Below are positions 43,892 to 53,368 of a DNA stretch of 64,000 nt, one piece after another. Every line of letters begins with the position of its first letter. Within the stretch, counting starts at the first letter, position 1. A model generated the notes under the pieces. That model saw nothing but the letters and a program-made list of their open reading frames with translations. It made no database searches and had not been told where the DNA came from. A program made the position numbers and the translations under genes. The stretch is from assembly GCA_016719105.1 (NCBI GenBank), contig JADKAQ010000024.1, positions 38,582 through 102,581 of the forward strand, written 5' to 3'. Origin of the DNA: Gemmatimonadota bacterium (GTDB taxonomy: Bacteria > Gemmatimonadota > Gemmatimonadetes > Gemmatimonadales > Gemmatimonadaceae).

Positions 43892-45003
43892 GACGACGCT
43901 CCCTGGTGTGCCTTCCATTGTTTCCACTGCTCCACGGTCATCACGGTGCGAAAGCCGACGTGCGAGGTCCCCGTGTCGGGGGCGCCGGGGCTGCGCGCAC
44001 TCACGCGGTAACCTCGGCAATAGTCGTCGTTGCACAGGTATGACCCGCCGCGCAGCACGCGGGCGGGCTCCCCCTCGGTGCGCGGATCGAGGCTGCGCGG
44101 GGGACCGGTGGGGTTGGCCACCTCGCCACGCGTGGCATCGCGCGCATACGTGTCCTGGCGATACCAGTCCTGCGTCCACTGCCACACGTTCCCCGCCATG
44201 TCGTACAGGCCGTAGCCGTTAGGCGGATACGTCCCCACGGGGACTGGGGCGGCGGCGTGGCTGGGAAAGGCGCCGTCATAGATGTGCGCCTGCGGATGCT
44301 CGGGATCGTACGCGTGATCACCCCAGGCATGCGCGCGCGACGCGACGCCGCCGCGTGCCGCGCGCTCCCACTCGGCCTCGGTGGGAAGTCGACGCCCCGC
44401 CCACGTGGCATACGCGACCGCATCGTTCCAGGCCACGTGCACCACCGGATGATTGGGCCGGTCATCGATCGCGCTCCCCGGCCCCTCGGGGTGACGCCAG
44501 TCCGCTCCGGGAGTCCACTTCCACCAGCGAGACCAGTCGCGCAGGTCCACGGGGGCGGCGACCGGGGTGAAGAGGAGTGAGCCGGGAACCAGGAGCGCGG
44601 AGTCAGGGCGAGGGGCGCCCGCGGGGAGCTGCGCCAGGAGCGCCTCCACATCGGGGGCGCGCTCGGCCACGGTGACGTAGCCGGTGGCCGAGACAAACTC
44701 CTGAAAGCGCGCGTTGGTGACGGTGTGCACGTCCATGAAGAAGCCGTCGACGCGCACGCGGTGCACCGGGCGCTCGTCGCCCTTGGAGAACTGGTCCTCG
44801 CTCCCCATGAGGAAGTCGCCCCCCGCGATCCAGACCATCCCCGGCGGGGCGTCACCTGGAGGGGCGTCTACCGGCGACACGAAATCGGGCGTCCCTCCCC
44901 CCGGCGTGTCGGCACGCTCCGCGTGCGGCGCGCACCCCATCAGCGCCGCCACACAGAGGGCGGCGCGCACGAACGCACGGGGGCGAGGCGAAACGGTCAG
45001 CAA
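43888..45003 (-). CDS. Formylglycine-generating enzyme family protein (sulfatase activator), lipoprotein
   Basis: About 371 residues from TTG 45003, the start that best frames a signal ending in lipobox ALMGC; the frame is open to 45180. Domain features: GMVWIAGGDFLMGSEDQ, RVDGFFMDVHTVTNARFQEFVSATGY, HPVVHVAWNDAVAYATWAGRRLPTEAEWERAARGG, NGYGLYDMAGNVWQWTQDWY and RVLRGGSYLCNDDYCRGYRVSAR. The last keeps both copper-binding Cys of true FGEs (C-x4-C), so oxidation of the sulfatase Cys is likely. Operon partner of the sulfatase. Location outside the cytoplasm is unusual, since bacterial FGEs often act on unfolded substrate before export. Confidence 0.88.
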   Translation of the reverse strand: MLTVSPRPRAFVRAALCVAALMGCAPHAERADTPGGGTPDFVSPVDAPPGDAPPGMVWIAGGDFLMGSEDQFSKGDERPVHRVRVDGFFMDVHTVTNARFQEFVSATGYVTVAERAPDVEALLAQLPAGAPRPDSALLVPGSLLFTPVAAPVDLRDWSRWWKWTPGADWRHPEGPGSAIDDRPNHPVVHVAWNDAVAYATWAGRRLPTEAEWERAARGGVASRAHAWGDHAYDPEHPQAHIYDGAFPSHAAAPVPVGTYPPNGYGLYDMAGNVWQWTQDWYRQDTYARDATRGEVANPTGPPRSLDPRTEGEPARVLRGGSYLCNDDYCRGYRVSARSPGAPDTGTSHVGFRTVMTVEQWKQWKAHQGASS

Positions 45004-45207
45004 CGTGCGCTCGAGGAGGAGGAGGGGGTGGCGGGGAGGGACGAAGTTACGGTGCGCGCTCCACGGCCGGGAGAGGGCGCCCGCGCGCGGCGCGAGGGCA
45101 CGAAGTGGGCGCGACGTCACGGTTGCGGCGTGATATGGCTGTCGGCCGCTAGGGAAACAGCGCGCGGGGGGTTGTCCCACGCGCCATGGAGGACGACCCT
45201 TTCCATT

Positions 45208-46116
45208 GTGGCCAAATCCTCAACCCCTCCTCCTACCTCCGCCCCGCCGTACGCCCCTCTCTTCGAGTCGGTGCGATGCGCGCGGCTGGCCGTCGGCTGG
45301 TGCGCGTGGGCGCTGGTGTCGTCGGGATTGATGGTCGTGTTCGGCTCCGCGGCCGCCGATCACGTCGTGGTGCTCTTCATGGTAGAGTTGTGGCTCGCCT
45401 GGCGATCGTATCGCGTCAGCGGCCACCCGTACTACCTCGCCCTCTGCGCCCTTCCAGCCATACCGTTGGTCGCACTGGCGCTCCCGCTTCGCCTGCGGGG
45501 CGACACGTTGCACGTGACGGCGCACGTGCTGCCGCCGTTGGTCGCGCTCGGCGCGGTCGCCCTCTTGGCCAGCGGTAGAGCGCTCGCGACGCGGCGGTGG
45601 CAACGTTTGGCCATGGTGGCGGTGCTCGGCGTCACCGGATGGGGCGCCTATCAGGCGTGGCGTGTCTTCTCAGCTCCTGTGCTCGACACCCCCGAAGGGC
45701 GCGCGCAGGTGGCCGGGTGCTATCGAGTGCACCGCGGCCCTGCCCTGCTGCACTGGACCAACGAATCGTGGCCTCCGTCAGCCGCACGCCTTGATACGGC
45801 CCGCTGGGTCGAGCCCGAGGAGCCGCAGTTCCCGACGCGTCGCGACACGAGGTCGCCCGTGGGGGGGCCGTATTGGGGCGAGGCGATGATCACCTCGCCC
45901 GAGGGCACGCCTGGGTGGTGGCGCGCCAATTCGCGTTCCCTCCGCGTGCTATGGTCGCACAAAGGACAGTACGGGTTCGCCGGTACTTTCCGACTCGCTG
46001 GTACTGATCTGGTGGGGAGTGGGCGATGGTTGCAGAACGTCCATGGCGGCGAGCCATTCCGCTCGCGACTGCTGGCGGTGCGCTTGTCCCGTATCGACTG
46101 CGCGGCGATGCGTTAG
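45208..46116 (+). CDS. Membrane protein of unknown function with extracytoplasmic C-terminal domain
   Basis: 302 residues from GTG 45208. Four to five hydrophobic segments lie in the first ~155 residues (LAVGWCAWALVSSGLMVVFG; VVVLFMVELWLAW; YLALCALPAIPLVALALPL; VLPPLVALGAVALLA; LAMVAVLGVTGWGAYQAW). A ~140-residue domain follows (VAGCYRVHRGPALLHWTNESWPP ... GQYGFAGTFRLAGTDLVGSGRWLQNV), resembling small beta-barrel domains with a GxGxW end. No named family is recognised. The start is uncertain because GGAGG lies rather far (12-13 bases) upstream. Confidence 0.6.
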   Translation: MAKSSTPPPTSAPPYAPLFESVRCARLAVGWCAWALVSSGLMVVFGSAAADHVVVLFMVELWLAWRSYRVSGHPYYLALCALPAIPLVALALPLRLRGDTLHVTAHVLPPLVALGAVALLASGRALATRRWQRLAMVAVLGVTGWGAYQAWRVFSAPVLDTPEGRAQVAGCYRVHRGPALLHWTNESWPPSAARLDTARWVEPEEPQFPTRRDTRSPVGGPYWGEAMITSPEGTPGWWRANSRSLRVLWSHKGQYGFAGTFRLAGTDLVGSGRWLQNVHGGEPFRSRLLAVRLSRIDCAAMR

Positions 46117-46146
46117 GTGCGTCGTGGCCCCACCCGCGCGCTGCCC

Positions 46147-46740
46147 CTACTTGGCCCCCGTCACCCGCGCCACCAGCTCCGCTTGTCGCTGGTGCATCAG
46201 CATCGGATGCGACGACTGGATCGTCGCGAAGCGCCAGCCGCTGGCCCCGTTGCGGACCACGCCGTGCTGCACCCCAGGCAGCACCGTGACCGTGCCGCTC
46301 GTGTCGGTCACCGACTCCGTGTACTTGGCGGTGTAGGTCGCCACGCCCGGCGCGAGTGGGGTGATGATCATCGTCCCCCACGACAGCCGCGTCGACTTGA
46401 TCCATCCCGGCACCGTGACCACCTCGTCCGGGGGAATGAGCGAGTCGATCGTCTGCACGAGCACCGGCTCGTCAGGCGCAAGGTCCGCCGACATCACGAT
46501 ATCCGGGGCAAAGAAGGGGGCCATGGCGTCGCGCGCCTTCTTCCCCACCGGCGGCGCACTGACGTCCGCGGCGTAGGCGTCGAGGAAGCGCTGGACGCTG
46601 TCGCGCATGGCGCTGGCATGGGCGGGCGCCAGCGACGTGGCGGGGCTTCCCGCGGAGCCACTCGCGGAGCCACCAGCGGAGCCACCGGCGGAACAGGCAG
46701 CGGCGAGGAACGGCAGGACCAGCAGGGGGCGCATGGACAT
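46147..46740 (-). CDS. Lipoprotein with NTF2-like (SnoaL/DUF4440-type) domain
   Basis: 197 residues. Lipobox FLAAAC, then a low-complexity linker GGSAGGSASGSAGS, then an NTF2-like fold: MRDSVQRFLDAYAADVSA ... MAPFFAPDIVMSADLAPDEPVLVQTIDSLI ... GTMIITPLAPGVATYTAKYTESVTDTSGTVTVLPGVQHGVVRNGASGWRFATIQSSHP. The fold is a pocket used by many enzymes and binding proteins; no catalytic residues are evident. The repeated Gly/Ser linker reflects short direct repeats in the DNA near 46650-46690. Confidence 0.72.
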   Translation of the reverse strand: MSMRPLLVLPFLAAACSAGGSAGGSASGSAGSPATSLAPAHASAMRDSVQRFLDAYAADVSAPPVGKKARDAMAPFFAPDIVMSADLAPDEPVLVQTIDSLIPPDEVVTVPGWIKSTRLSWGTMIITPLAPGVATYTAKYTESVTDTSGTVTVLPGVQHGVVRNGASGWRFATIQSSHPMLMHQRQAELVARVTGAK

Positions 46741-46843
46741 CGCGGTTCGTTGGGCAGAGGGGGGGATCGCATCACGAGCAGGTCACCTGTCGATCCTTGG
46801 CCAAACTACCCGCGCCGTACGGAGCCGCAATGGTTCGGCGTGC

Positions 46844-47599
46844 TCAGTTGCTGCGGCGAAGCACGAGTTGCAAGTCGACGTTTACCGGCGCCTTGCGCCC
46901 GGCAATCGGGTGCATCCACTCGAAGACGAACGAGCGACTGAGGACCACCTCCGTCCCCCCCTTGGCAAACGTCCCCTTCATCACGCGCCACTCGTCGAGC
47001 GGGTTCATCTTGTGCACCATCTCGAACTCCAGCTCCACCGGCCCAGACTCGAGGTCGAACGGCGCCTTGGCCATCCACTCCGCTGGCCCCCGCTTGGGGG
47101 TGCGCAGGTAGCTGACGTCGCAGCGGGAGAAGAAGCGTGGCGCTTCCCAGGCGTAGGTCCCCTGCTCGAAGTCGAACTGCAGGATCGACGAGCGCACCTG
47201 CCCCTTGGGGTCTTTCGCCTCCTTCGCGGGACAGCTGTAACGCGCCACATCGAGCGTGATGTTCTTCGGCGTGACGATCGGGCCGAAGTAGGTCCCGCTA
47301 TCGCTCACCTGCATCTCGATCGGTTGCTTGCTGTCGGCAATCCAGGTCTCGTAGCGCAGCGTGTCGCGCGTGTTAGGCGTCCCGGCGATCCCGCCCCCCT
47401 TGAACGAGCGGTCGAGCACGATGCGCCCGCGGGCCACGCGATCCACCTTCCACGTGACCTGCTGGTTCACCCCCGTCGAGGTGCGCTGGTCGATGGTGCC
47501 GCTCCCCTTCATGGTGATGGTGAAGTCGCCCGTCCAGGCCGGCTTGGGGGCAGCGACCCTGGGTTGCAGGAGGACCGGCAGAAGGAGGGCGATGAGCAT
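46844..47599 (-). CDS. Exported protein of unknown function
   Basis: 251 residues. N-terminal signal MLIALLLPVLLQPRVAA, then a beta-rich region (WTGDFTITMKGSGTIDQRTSTGVNQQVTWKVDRVARGRIVLDRSFKGGG), two cysteines (RYSCPAKEAK, FSRCDVSYL) likely forming a disulfide, and a C-terminal LEFEMVHKMNPLDEWRVMKGTFAKGG. No family recognised. It is divergent from the lipoprotein gene at 47789, sharing a 189-base upstream region. Confidence 0.6.
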   Translation of the reverse strand: MLIALLLPVLLQPRVAAPKPAWTGDFTITMKGSGTIDQRTSTGVNQQVTWKVDRVARGRIVLDRSFKGGGIAGTPNTRDTLRYETWIADSKQPIEMQVSDSGTYFGPIVTPKNITLDVARYSCPAKEAKDPKGQVRSSILQFDFEQGTYAWEAPRFFSRCDVSYLRTPKRGPAEWMAKAPFDLESGPVELEFEMVHKMNPLDEWRVMKGTFAKGGTEVVLSRSFVFEWMHPIAGRKAPVNVDLQLVLRRSN

Positions 47600-47788
47600 T
47601 GGGGAGAGAGTGGGGTCGCTGTACGCTACCGCCAACCGGGCGCGTGGGCCAGTCGCGGCGACGAGCCTCGGCTCGTGCACGCGGACGCCGCGCCAGACAG
47701 TCTCCAGACAGCTCGCCCGTACCTTGGCGCGGTGAGATCGCGACCGCACACCAACCGCTCCTCCTCCGCCTCCCCGCCCCCCTCCTCC

Positions 47789-49261
47789 ATGCGACCCTCT
47801 CCGCGTACCCGTCGCTCGCGCATCGCACAGGTCCTGCTGCTCGCCGGGCTGCCGTTGTCGCTGGCGGCGTGCGGCGACGCCGGCGCGCCGGGGATTCTGC
47901 CGAGCGTGAGTCTCGTGGAGGTCGCCCCCGATTCAGCGGTGGTGGACATCGGAGACACCGTACGGTTCGTCGCCACGACGAAATCGCCAACCGGGGTCGT
48001 GACCTCTCCCGCCCTCGCCACCTGGAAGTCGTCGTCACCAGAGATCGCCACCATCTCGTCCAGTGGTGTCGTCACCGCCCTCCGGTCGGGAGAGACGGTC
48101 ATCCTGGCGTCGGTGGGACTGGTGTCACGGTCTGCCGTGGTTCGCGTCTCGTCGCGCGTCACGCTGGGTCGGGCCGGCTGCCGAGCGCCTAGCTTGGATC
48201 CGTTGGCGGCGACAACGCTGGATGTCGTCGTCGACACGCTCAGCGTCCCGGCGGGATGGAGTGCGCCCGTGGCGGTCTGCACCGACGGCCTGCGGAATCT
48301 CGTCGAGCCCGCGGCCTCGGTCACGGTCGAGACCGACGATTCGACCGTCGCCTCCCCCGCACACGGAGCGATCCCGGGCGTCTGGTCCGTGGCCGGGCGT
48401 CGGAACGGCAGCACCACGTTCCGGGTCCGCCTGAACGATCGCCTCATCGCTCGCGGTGTGATCACCGTCCAGCCGCTCGCTCGACGCCTAACGGTCGCCC
48501 TGCGGCACCAGGACGCTGGCACGGCGCGCCTCGAGTCGTGGAGCCTGGCCGGCACGCCCGACCAGGTGCTGCTCGCCGGCGAAATCCCCGGCGATGCGGA
48601 GTCGAGCCTTCGGCTGATGAACGCAGGGCTCGATTGGTCTCCCGATGGCAACGACCTGCTGTACTCCAGCAGCGGCCAGGCGTTCGTGTTGCTGTCGCGC
48701 GTTGGGGCACCGGCGTGGCGTTACGTGGCACCGGAGGGGGCGTACACCCCGAACTGGGCCCCCGACGGGACGATCCTCTTCTCGACGCGGGTGGGAGGGC
48801 TCCGGCGCGTGGCCGCCCGTCAAGCTACGCTCCTTCCTCCGCCGGCCATCACCGAACCCGCATGGCATGCACGGCTCAGCTTCGACAACCGACTGCTGTA
48901 CGCCTGCGAGATGGAGCTTCCGTATTCCCCCTACGGTGACGGCAGCGTCTGCCTGCTCACCGCGGGAGTGCGGACCCGGCTGACTTCGTGCGGCTTCAAC
49001 CCCGACTGGTCTCCCGACGGCGCGTCGGTCGTGACGCTGTGCGGCGCCGTGTCGGTGCACACATTGGGGGCCTCGTCACGACCGTTCACGGATCACTACC
49101 TGCTCCCGGCGAACAGCGCGCGCTGGTCGCCCGACGGCACGTCGCTGGCCCTCGTGACGCACGGGCACGTGCTCTGGTTGGCAGCGGCCGACGCGTCGCG
49201 CCCCGTATATCGAAGCACCACGGGTGAGTGGTGGCTCGATGCGGTGGCGTGGGAGCGGTGA
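47789..49261 (+). CDS. Lipoprotein with Ig-like domain and TolB-like beta-propeller repeats
   Basis: 490 residues, lipobox PLSLAACG. Residues ~30-120 form a BID_2-type Ig domain (VSLVEVAPDSAVVDIGDTVRFVATTKSPTG ... TSSGVVTALRSGETVILASVG). After a linker, PD40/TolB-like blades follow, recognisable by LDWSPDGNDLLYSS, PNWAPDGTILFST, FNPDWSPDGASVVTL and ARWSPDGTSLALVT. Such propellers bind proteins or peptides; no enzyme motif is seen. Function unknown. Confidence 0.78.
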   Translation: MRPSPRTRRSRIAQVLLLAGLPLSLAACGDAGAPGILPSVSLVEVAPDSAVVDIGDTVRFVATTKSPTGVVTSPALATWKSSSPEIATISSSGVVTALRSGETVILASVGLVSRSAVVRVSSRVTLGRAGCRAPSLDPLAATTLDVVVDTLSVPAGWSAPVAVCTDGLRNLVEPAASVTVETDDSTVASPAHGAIPGVWSVAGRRNGSTTFRVRLNDRLIARGVITVQPLARRLTVALRHQDAGTARLESWSLAGTPDQVLLAGEIPGDAESSLRLMNAGLDWSPDGNDLLYSSSGQAFVLLSRVGAPAWRYVAPEGAYTPNWAPDGTILFSTRVGGLRRVAARQATLLPPPAITEPAWHARLSFDNRLLYACEMELPYSPYGDGSVCLLTAGVRTRLTSCGFNPDWSPDGASVVTLCGAVSVHTLGASSRPFTDHYLLPANSARWSPDGTSLALVTHGHVLWLAAADASRPVYRSTTGEWWLDAVAWER

Positions 49262-49334
49262 GCTGGCGGACGAGGCGCGTGGCGGATCCCCCACCGTCGC
49301 GGTAGCTTCGCCGTCTCACCTCCCCGCCCTCCCC

Positions 49335-50460
49335 ATGCGCTCTCGTCCACTTGTCGCCGCCGTCCTCTTCGTGGGACTGGCCTCCGCCCTTCCCGCCCAG
49401 ACCCCCGTTTCCGTCTCGGGGACCGACCGGTTCACGCTCAAGGCGCGCAGCAATGGCGTCGAGTACCGCGTCGACGTCTCGCTCCCGCCGGGGCTCGACA
49501 CCATGAGTGTGCGACCACCGGTCTTCGTCGTCACCGACGCGAACCTGGCGTTCAACACCGTGCACGAGACGGTGACGATGCTGGGGATCAGCGGGGAGAT
49601 GGCGCCGGTGATCGTCGTGGGGGTGGGGTATCCGGAGACGGATGGGCGCGGGTACACGCCGGCATACATCGTCAACCGCACGCGCGACTACACCCCGACC
49701 AACGCCGCCGGCATGCCCGGGGGCGGCGGGAGCGCGGCCTTCCTCGCCTTCCTCAAGGACGAGCTGGTGCCGATGATGGAGGCGAAGTATCGCGCCGACC
49801 CGACGCGGCGCGGGCTCGGAGGGCACTCGTTAGGTGGCCTGTTCGCGACCTACGCCCTGCTGCACGAGCCGGGGTTCTTCTCACGCTACTGGATCGGCTC
49901 GCCGTCGCTCTGGTGGGACAACCAGCTCTCCTTCTCGTGGGTCCCGAAGGTCAAGGCGGGCGCCACACAGCCGCACGGGCGTGCCTACCTCACCGTGGGC
50001 GCCAAGGAGAGCGCCGTGATGGTCCCGCCGATGCAGCGCATGGCGGTGGAGCTCAAGCGCAACTTCCCCGAGCTGCGTGTCGGGTCGCAGGTCTACCCCG
50101 ACGAGAGCCACGGGTCGGTGGTGGGGGGGGCCATCAGTCGCGCGTTGCGGTTCCTGTATGGTGAGTTCGGACGCCCGACGGTCGCCCTGTCGCCGGCCGC
50201 AAAGGCGGAGTACGCCGGCGAATGGACGGGGACCGGGCTGTCGCTGAGGTTGCGGCCGACGGCCAGGGGTCTCGATCTCGTTCACCTACAGCGGGCAGAC
50301 GATGGTCGACACGCTCGCCGCCGCCTCGCGCGATACGCTCTTCTCGGCGGGGACGATGTCAGCGCAGTTCGTGGCGGTGCGCGACGCGAAGGGACAGATC
50401 GCGAAGCTCAAGGGGACGATGCTGGGCGCGACGCAGGACTATGTGCGGGGGAAGAAGTGA
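49335..50460 (+). CDS. Exported esterase (Fes/enterochelin esterase-like), frameshifted near its C-terminus
   Basis: An alpha/beta hydrolase with signal peptide LVAAVLFVGLASALPAQ. PPVFVVTDANLAFNTVHETV, nucleophile elbow GHSLGGLFATYALLHEPGFFSRYWIGSPSLWWD and the base His in VYPDESHGSVVGGAISRALRFLYG match the family that cleaves siderophore or sugar esters. Past ~residue 300 the frame breaks twice: near 50244 and in a G run near 50268. Adding one base at each restores an end reading ...SISFTYSGQTMVDTLAAASRDTLF... and stop 50460. As written the frame runs to 50492 with an Arg-rich tail. Confidence 0.8.
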
Positions 50461-50501
50461 GGCGTGCGCTGGTGCCGCTCTCCTGCACGTAGTTCGACGC
50501 C

Positions 50502-51539
50502 ATGCGGGCCCTGCTCCTCCATCACCCCTACACGTACCCACGCTTCGAGCAGGACTTCGTCGATCGCGTCGCCGAGCTCCCCGAGTTTGACGTCGTCGCC
50601 GCCGATGTGAACGCGCTCGAGGCGGGGGCGCTGGCGTCGAGCGATAGACCGGTCGCACTCACCGACTACGACGCCGTCATCGTCTTCGTCGCGTTCAAGC
50701 GACTGCGTGCCGCGCCGACCCTGGCATGGGGAGACTTCACCGGTCTCCGCGTGCTGATGGATCACGACATCATCCAGAACTACAGCGACATCTTCGACGC
50801 GACGCTGGGCGGTGCGTGGCCCCCCGTCTTTCATCGGCATCGCTTCGACTCGGTGGTGACGTCTGGGCGCACGGTGCAGGAACGGCTGGCAGCTGACGGC
50901 ATCGCGGCCGACTGGGTCCCCAAGGGGTTTGAGCCGGCGCGCTTTCCCACGCGATCCGGGAGGCGCTCCGGGATCGCGACCTATGGCAGCGCCTACGCCT
51001 GCCGACAGGTCGCCGAACGTGCGCTGCGAGACGAAGCGATTCCGCTCACACGCCTCGACACCACCTCGTACGTGCAGCTGGGGGCTCGGCTCAACCAGTT
51101 CCTGGGATGCCTGGCGATCTCCTCCGAGCTCGAGGTCCCCCCGGAGCAGCGCGCGGCGCTCGTGCTTGGCATGCAACGCTCGCGCGAGCGCTCGTTGCAA
51201 CGCTCGCCGGAGGGCTCGCTTGCCCGCGACGTGCCGATGCACCCGGGGTTGGAGCCGATGGCCAAGTTCTTCGAGGCGGCGGGGGCCGGCTGCTGTCCCA
51301 TCGCCGACGCCATGGACGACCTGGCGGCGCTTGGCTTTCGCGACGGCGACACCTGCCTCACGTTTCGTTCACACGCCGAACTCGTCGACAAGCTGCGGGC
51401 CGCGATCAACGCCCCGGCGACGCTACAGGCGATGGGAGCGGCCGCGGCGAGGCTCGCCCACGCCGAGCACACGTGGGCACACCGGGCGCGAGCGCTGCGT
51501 GACGCCATCGTCCGCCGGCTGCAGCGCTCCACGCCGTAA
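50502..51539 (+). CDS. Glycosyltransferase-like protein (CgeB/YkvP type, GT-B fold)
   Basis: 345 residues. N-terminal Rossmann-like half (RALLLHHPYTYPRFEQDFVDRV; YDAVIVFVAFKRL; VLMDHDIIQNYSDIF; SVVTSGRTVQERL), and a C-terminal half typical of CgeB-like and GT4-related proteins: VPKGFEPARFP, then HPGLEPMAKFFEAAGAGCCPIADAMDDLAALGFRDGDTCLTFRSHAELVDKL, where an E-A-x-G pattern contacts the nucleotide sugar. First gene of the plus-strand half of the envelope-glycan locus, 17 bases before the ABC exporter gene. Acceptor unknown. Confidence 0.78.
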   Translation: MRALLLHHPYTYPRFEQDFVDRVAELPEFDVVAADVNALEAGALASSDRPVALTDYDAVIVFVAFKRLRAAPTLAWGDFTGLRVLMDHDIIQNYSDIFDATLGGAWPPVFHRHRFDSVVTSGRTVQERLAADGIAADWVPKGFEPARFPTRSGRRSGIATYGSAYACRQVAERALRDEAIPLTRLDTTSYVQLGARLNQFLGCLAISSELEVPPEQRAALVLGMQRSRERSLQRSPEGSLARDVPMHPGLEPMAKFFEAAGAGCCPIADAMDDLAALGFRDGDTCLTFRSHAELVDKLRAAINAPATLQAMGAAAARLAHAEHTWAHRARALRDAIVRRLQRSTP

Positions 51540-51556
51540 TCGGATCATCGTCAGCC

Positions 51557-53338
51557 ATGCTGGACTTCGTGCGGCACCGGCTCCTCCCCATCTGGCGGCT
51601 CTCCGAGCGGCAGCTGGTGCTCGTCCCCGTGATCGTAGTCCTCGGCCTCACCGCCGCGGCCCTCGAGGGGCTCGGCATCGGGCTCGTGATCCCGCTGCTG
51701 GCGGTGGTGACCGGGTCGGGCGACATCGGCGGATCGGGGGTGGCCACGTGGCTGCGGAGCTTCGCGGGGGAGATGGAGCCGTCGGCGCGCATCGGCACCA
51801 TCGCGCTCGTGATGTTCGCCCTCATCCTCCTCAAGAACCTCCTCGCCGCCGCCAACGCCGCGCTTTCGGCCTACGTCTGCGGCCAGGCCGGCCATCGCAT
51901 CCGCACCGCACTCGCCCAGCGGCTGCTCACCGCCGACTATCCGTTCATGCGCGACCAGGAGCCGGGCGCGCTCATGAACGTGCTCTCCAACGAGTCGTGG
52001 CGCGCGGCCGATGCGGTGAACGCGACGCTCAACGTGCTCGTGAACGCCTGTGCGGCGTTGATCCTCTACGGCTTCCTGCTCGCGCTCTCGTGGAAGCTGG
52101 CACTGATCATCACCGTGGCCCTGGTCTTCATGCTGCTGGTGCATGGTGTGCTGGCCAAACGGCTGCGTGCGCCCAGCCGCCTGGTGAGCGCCGAAAGTGG
52201 CAAGCTGTCGGCCCGCATGCTCGACATCATCCATGCGGCGCAACTCATCCGCCTCTTCAACCAGGAGTCGCGCGAGCAGTCGCGCTTCGACACCGCGTCC
52301 GACACCGTGCGCGCTGGCGTGCTGCGATTGCACGTGCGCTCCGGCTTGCTGGCGCCGTTGAGCGAGATCCTCTTTGCGGGGGTCTTCCTCGTCATCATCG
52401 TGTCGGCGTGGCGCCTGGGGTTCAGCTTTCCGCTGGTCGCCACCTTCATGGTGCTGCTCCATCGCCTGCAGCCGTACGTGCGCAACCTCCAGGGGAGCTG
52501 GGGACAGTTGTGGGGGTGGAGCGGTGCGCTGGAATCGGTGGCCCGGTTGCTGGACACCGACGGCAAGGCGACGGCGCCGACGGGGAGCGTGACGCGCGCT
52601 CCCCTCACGCGCGCGATCACCTTCGACCGGGTGACCTTCTCCTACGACACCGTGGCGCGCACCGCCGACGTGCTGCGCGAGGCGAGCTTCGTCGTTCCTG
52701 CCTTGCAGGCGACGGGGTTCATCGGGCGCTCCGGCGCAGGGAAGACGACCATCGTGCAACTCCTCACGCGGCTCGTGGAGCCGAGTGATGGCGTGATTCG
52801 TGTCGACGACATCGCCCTAGGTGAGATAGATCCCGCCACCTGGCGCGGACGCATTGCCGTCGCCAGCCAGGACCTCGAGTTGGTGAACGCGACGGTGTTC
52901 GAGAACATCGCCTACGCACTGCCTAACGCCTCGCAGCCCGATGTCGAGCGCGCGGCCCGACTGGCGGAGGCGCATGATTTCATCGCCGCCCTGCCGCAGG
53001 GCTATGCGACGTTGATCGGTGCCGGGGCCACTCGCCTGTCGGCGGGACAGCGGCAGCGCATCGCGCTGGCACGGGCGATTCTCTGCGAGCCGGAGATCCT
53101 GGTGCTCGACGAGGCGACCAATGCGGTCGATGGCGTCTCGGAGACGGCAATCCTCGAGACCATCAAGGCGCGCTCGGGGCGCTCGACCACACTGCTCATC
53201 AGCCACCATCATCGCACGATTTCCGTCTGCGACCGCGTGGTGGTGCTGAATGATGGGCGAGTGTCTGCACAGGCCGATTGGGCGTCGGTGCAGCACCTGC
53301 GCATGGAGGAGTTGTACGAGCTGGGGACGACCGGATGA
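51557..53338 (+). CDS. ABC exporter, permease/ATPase half-transporter (MsbA-like)
   Basis: 593 residues: six membrane segments in ~1-320 (ATAALEGLGIGLVIPLLAVV; AALILYGFLLALSWKLALIITVALVFMLLVHGV; ILFAGVFLVIIVSAWRL), then an NBD with Walker A GRSGAGKTT (~390), signature LSAGQRQRIALARA (~493), Walker B ILVLDEATNAVD (~512) and switch His in LISHHHRTI. Acting as a homodimer it probably flips a lipid-linked glycan or glycolipid across the inner membrane. Its setting among glycosyltransferases supports this. Confidence 0.92.
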   Translation: MLDFVRHRLLPIWRLSERQLVLVPVIVVLGLTAAALEGLGIGLVIPLLAVVTGSGDIGGSGVATWLRSFAGEMEPSARIGTIALVMFALILLKNLLAAANAALSAYVCGQAGHRIRTALAQRLLTADYPFMRDQEPGALMNVLSNESWRAADAVNATLNVLVNACAALILYGFLLALSWKLALIITVALVFMLLVHGVLAKRLRAPSRLVSAESGKLSARMLDIIHAAQLIRLFNQESREQSRFDTASDTVRAGVLRLHVRSGLLAPLSEILFAGVFLVIIVSAWRLGFSFPLVATFMVLLHRLQPYVRNLQGSWGQLWGWSGALESVARLLDTDGKATAPTGSVTRAPLTRAITFDRVTFSYDTVARTADVLREASFVVPALQATGFIGRSGAGKTTIVQLLTRLVEPSDGVIRVDDIALGEIDPATWRGRIAVASQDLELVNATVFENIAYALPNASQPDVERAARLAEAHDFIAALPQGYATLIGAGATRLSAGQRQRIALARAILCEPEILVLDEATNAVDGVSETAILETIKARSGRSTTLLISHHHRTISVCDRVVVLNDGRVSAQADWASVQHLRMEELYELGTTG

Positions 53339-53368
53339 TGGTCCCGTCCACATGATCGTCCTGTCGAC

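Noticed and set aside
46640..46700. Short direct repeats (GCGGAGCCACC-like) as a minisatellite of interest
   Set aside because: They encode the Gly/Ser linker of a lipoprotein and are explained by linker slippage.
49224..49334. Upstream extension of the esterase frame overlapping the previous gene
   Set aside because: The signal peptide begins at ATG 49335, and the extension overlaps the C-terminus of a supported gene.
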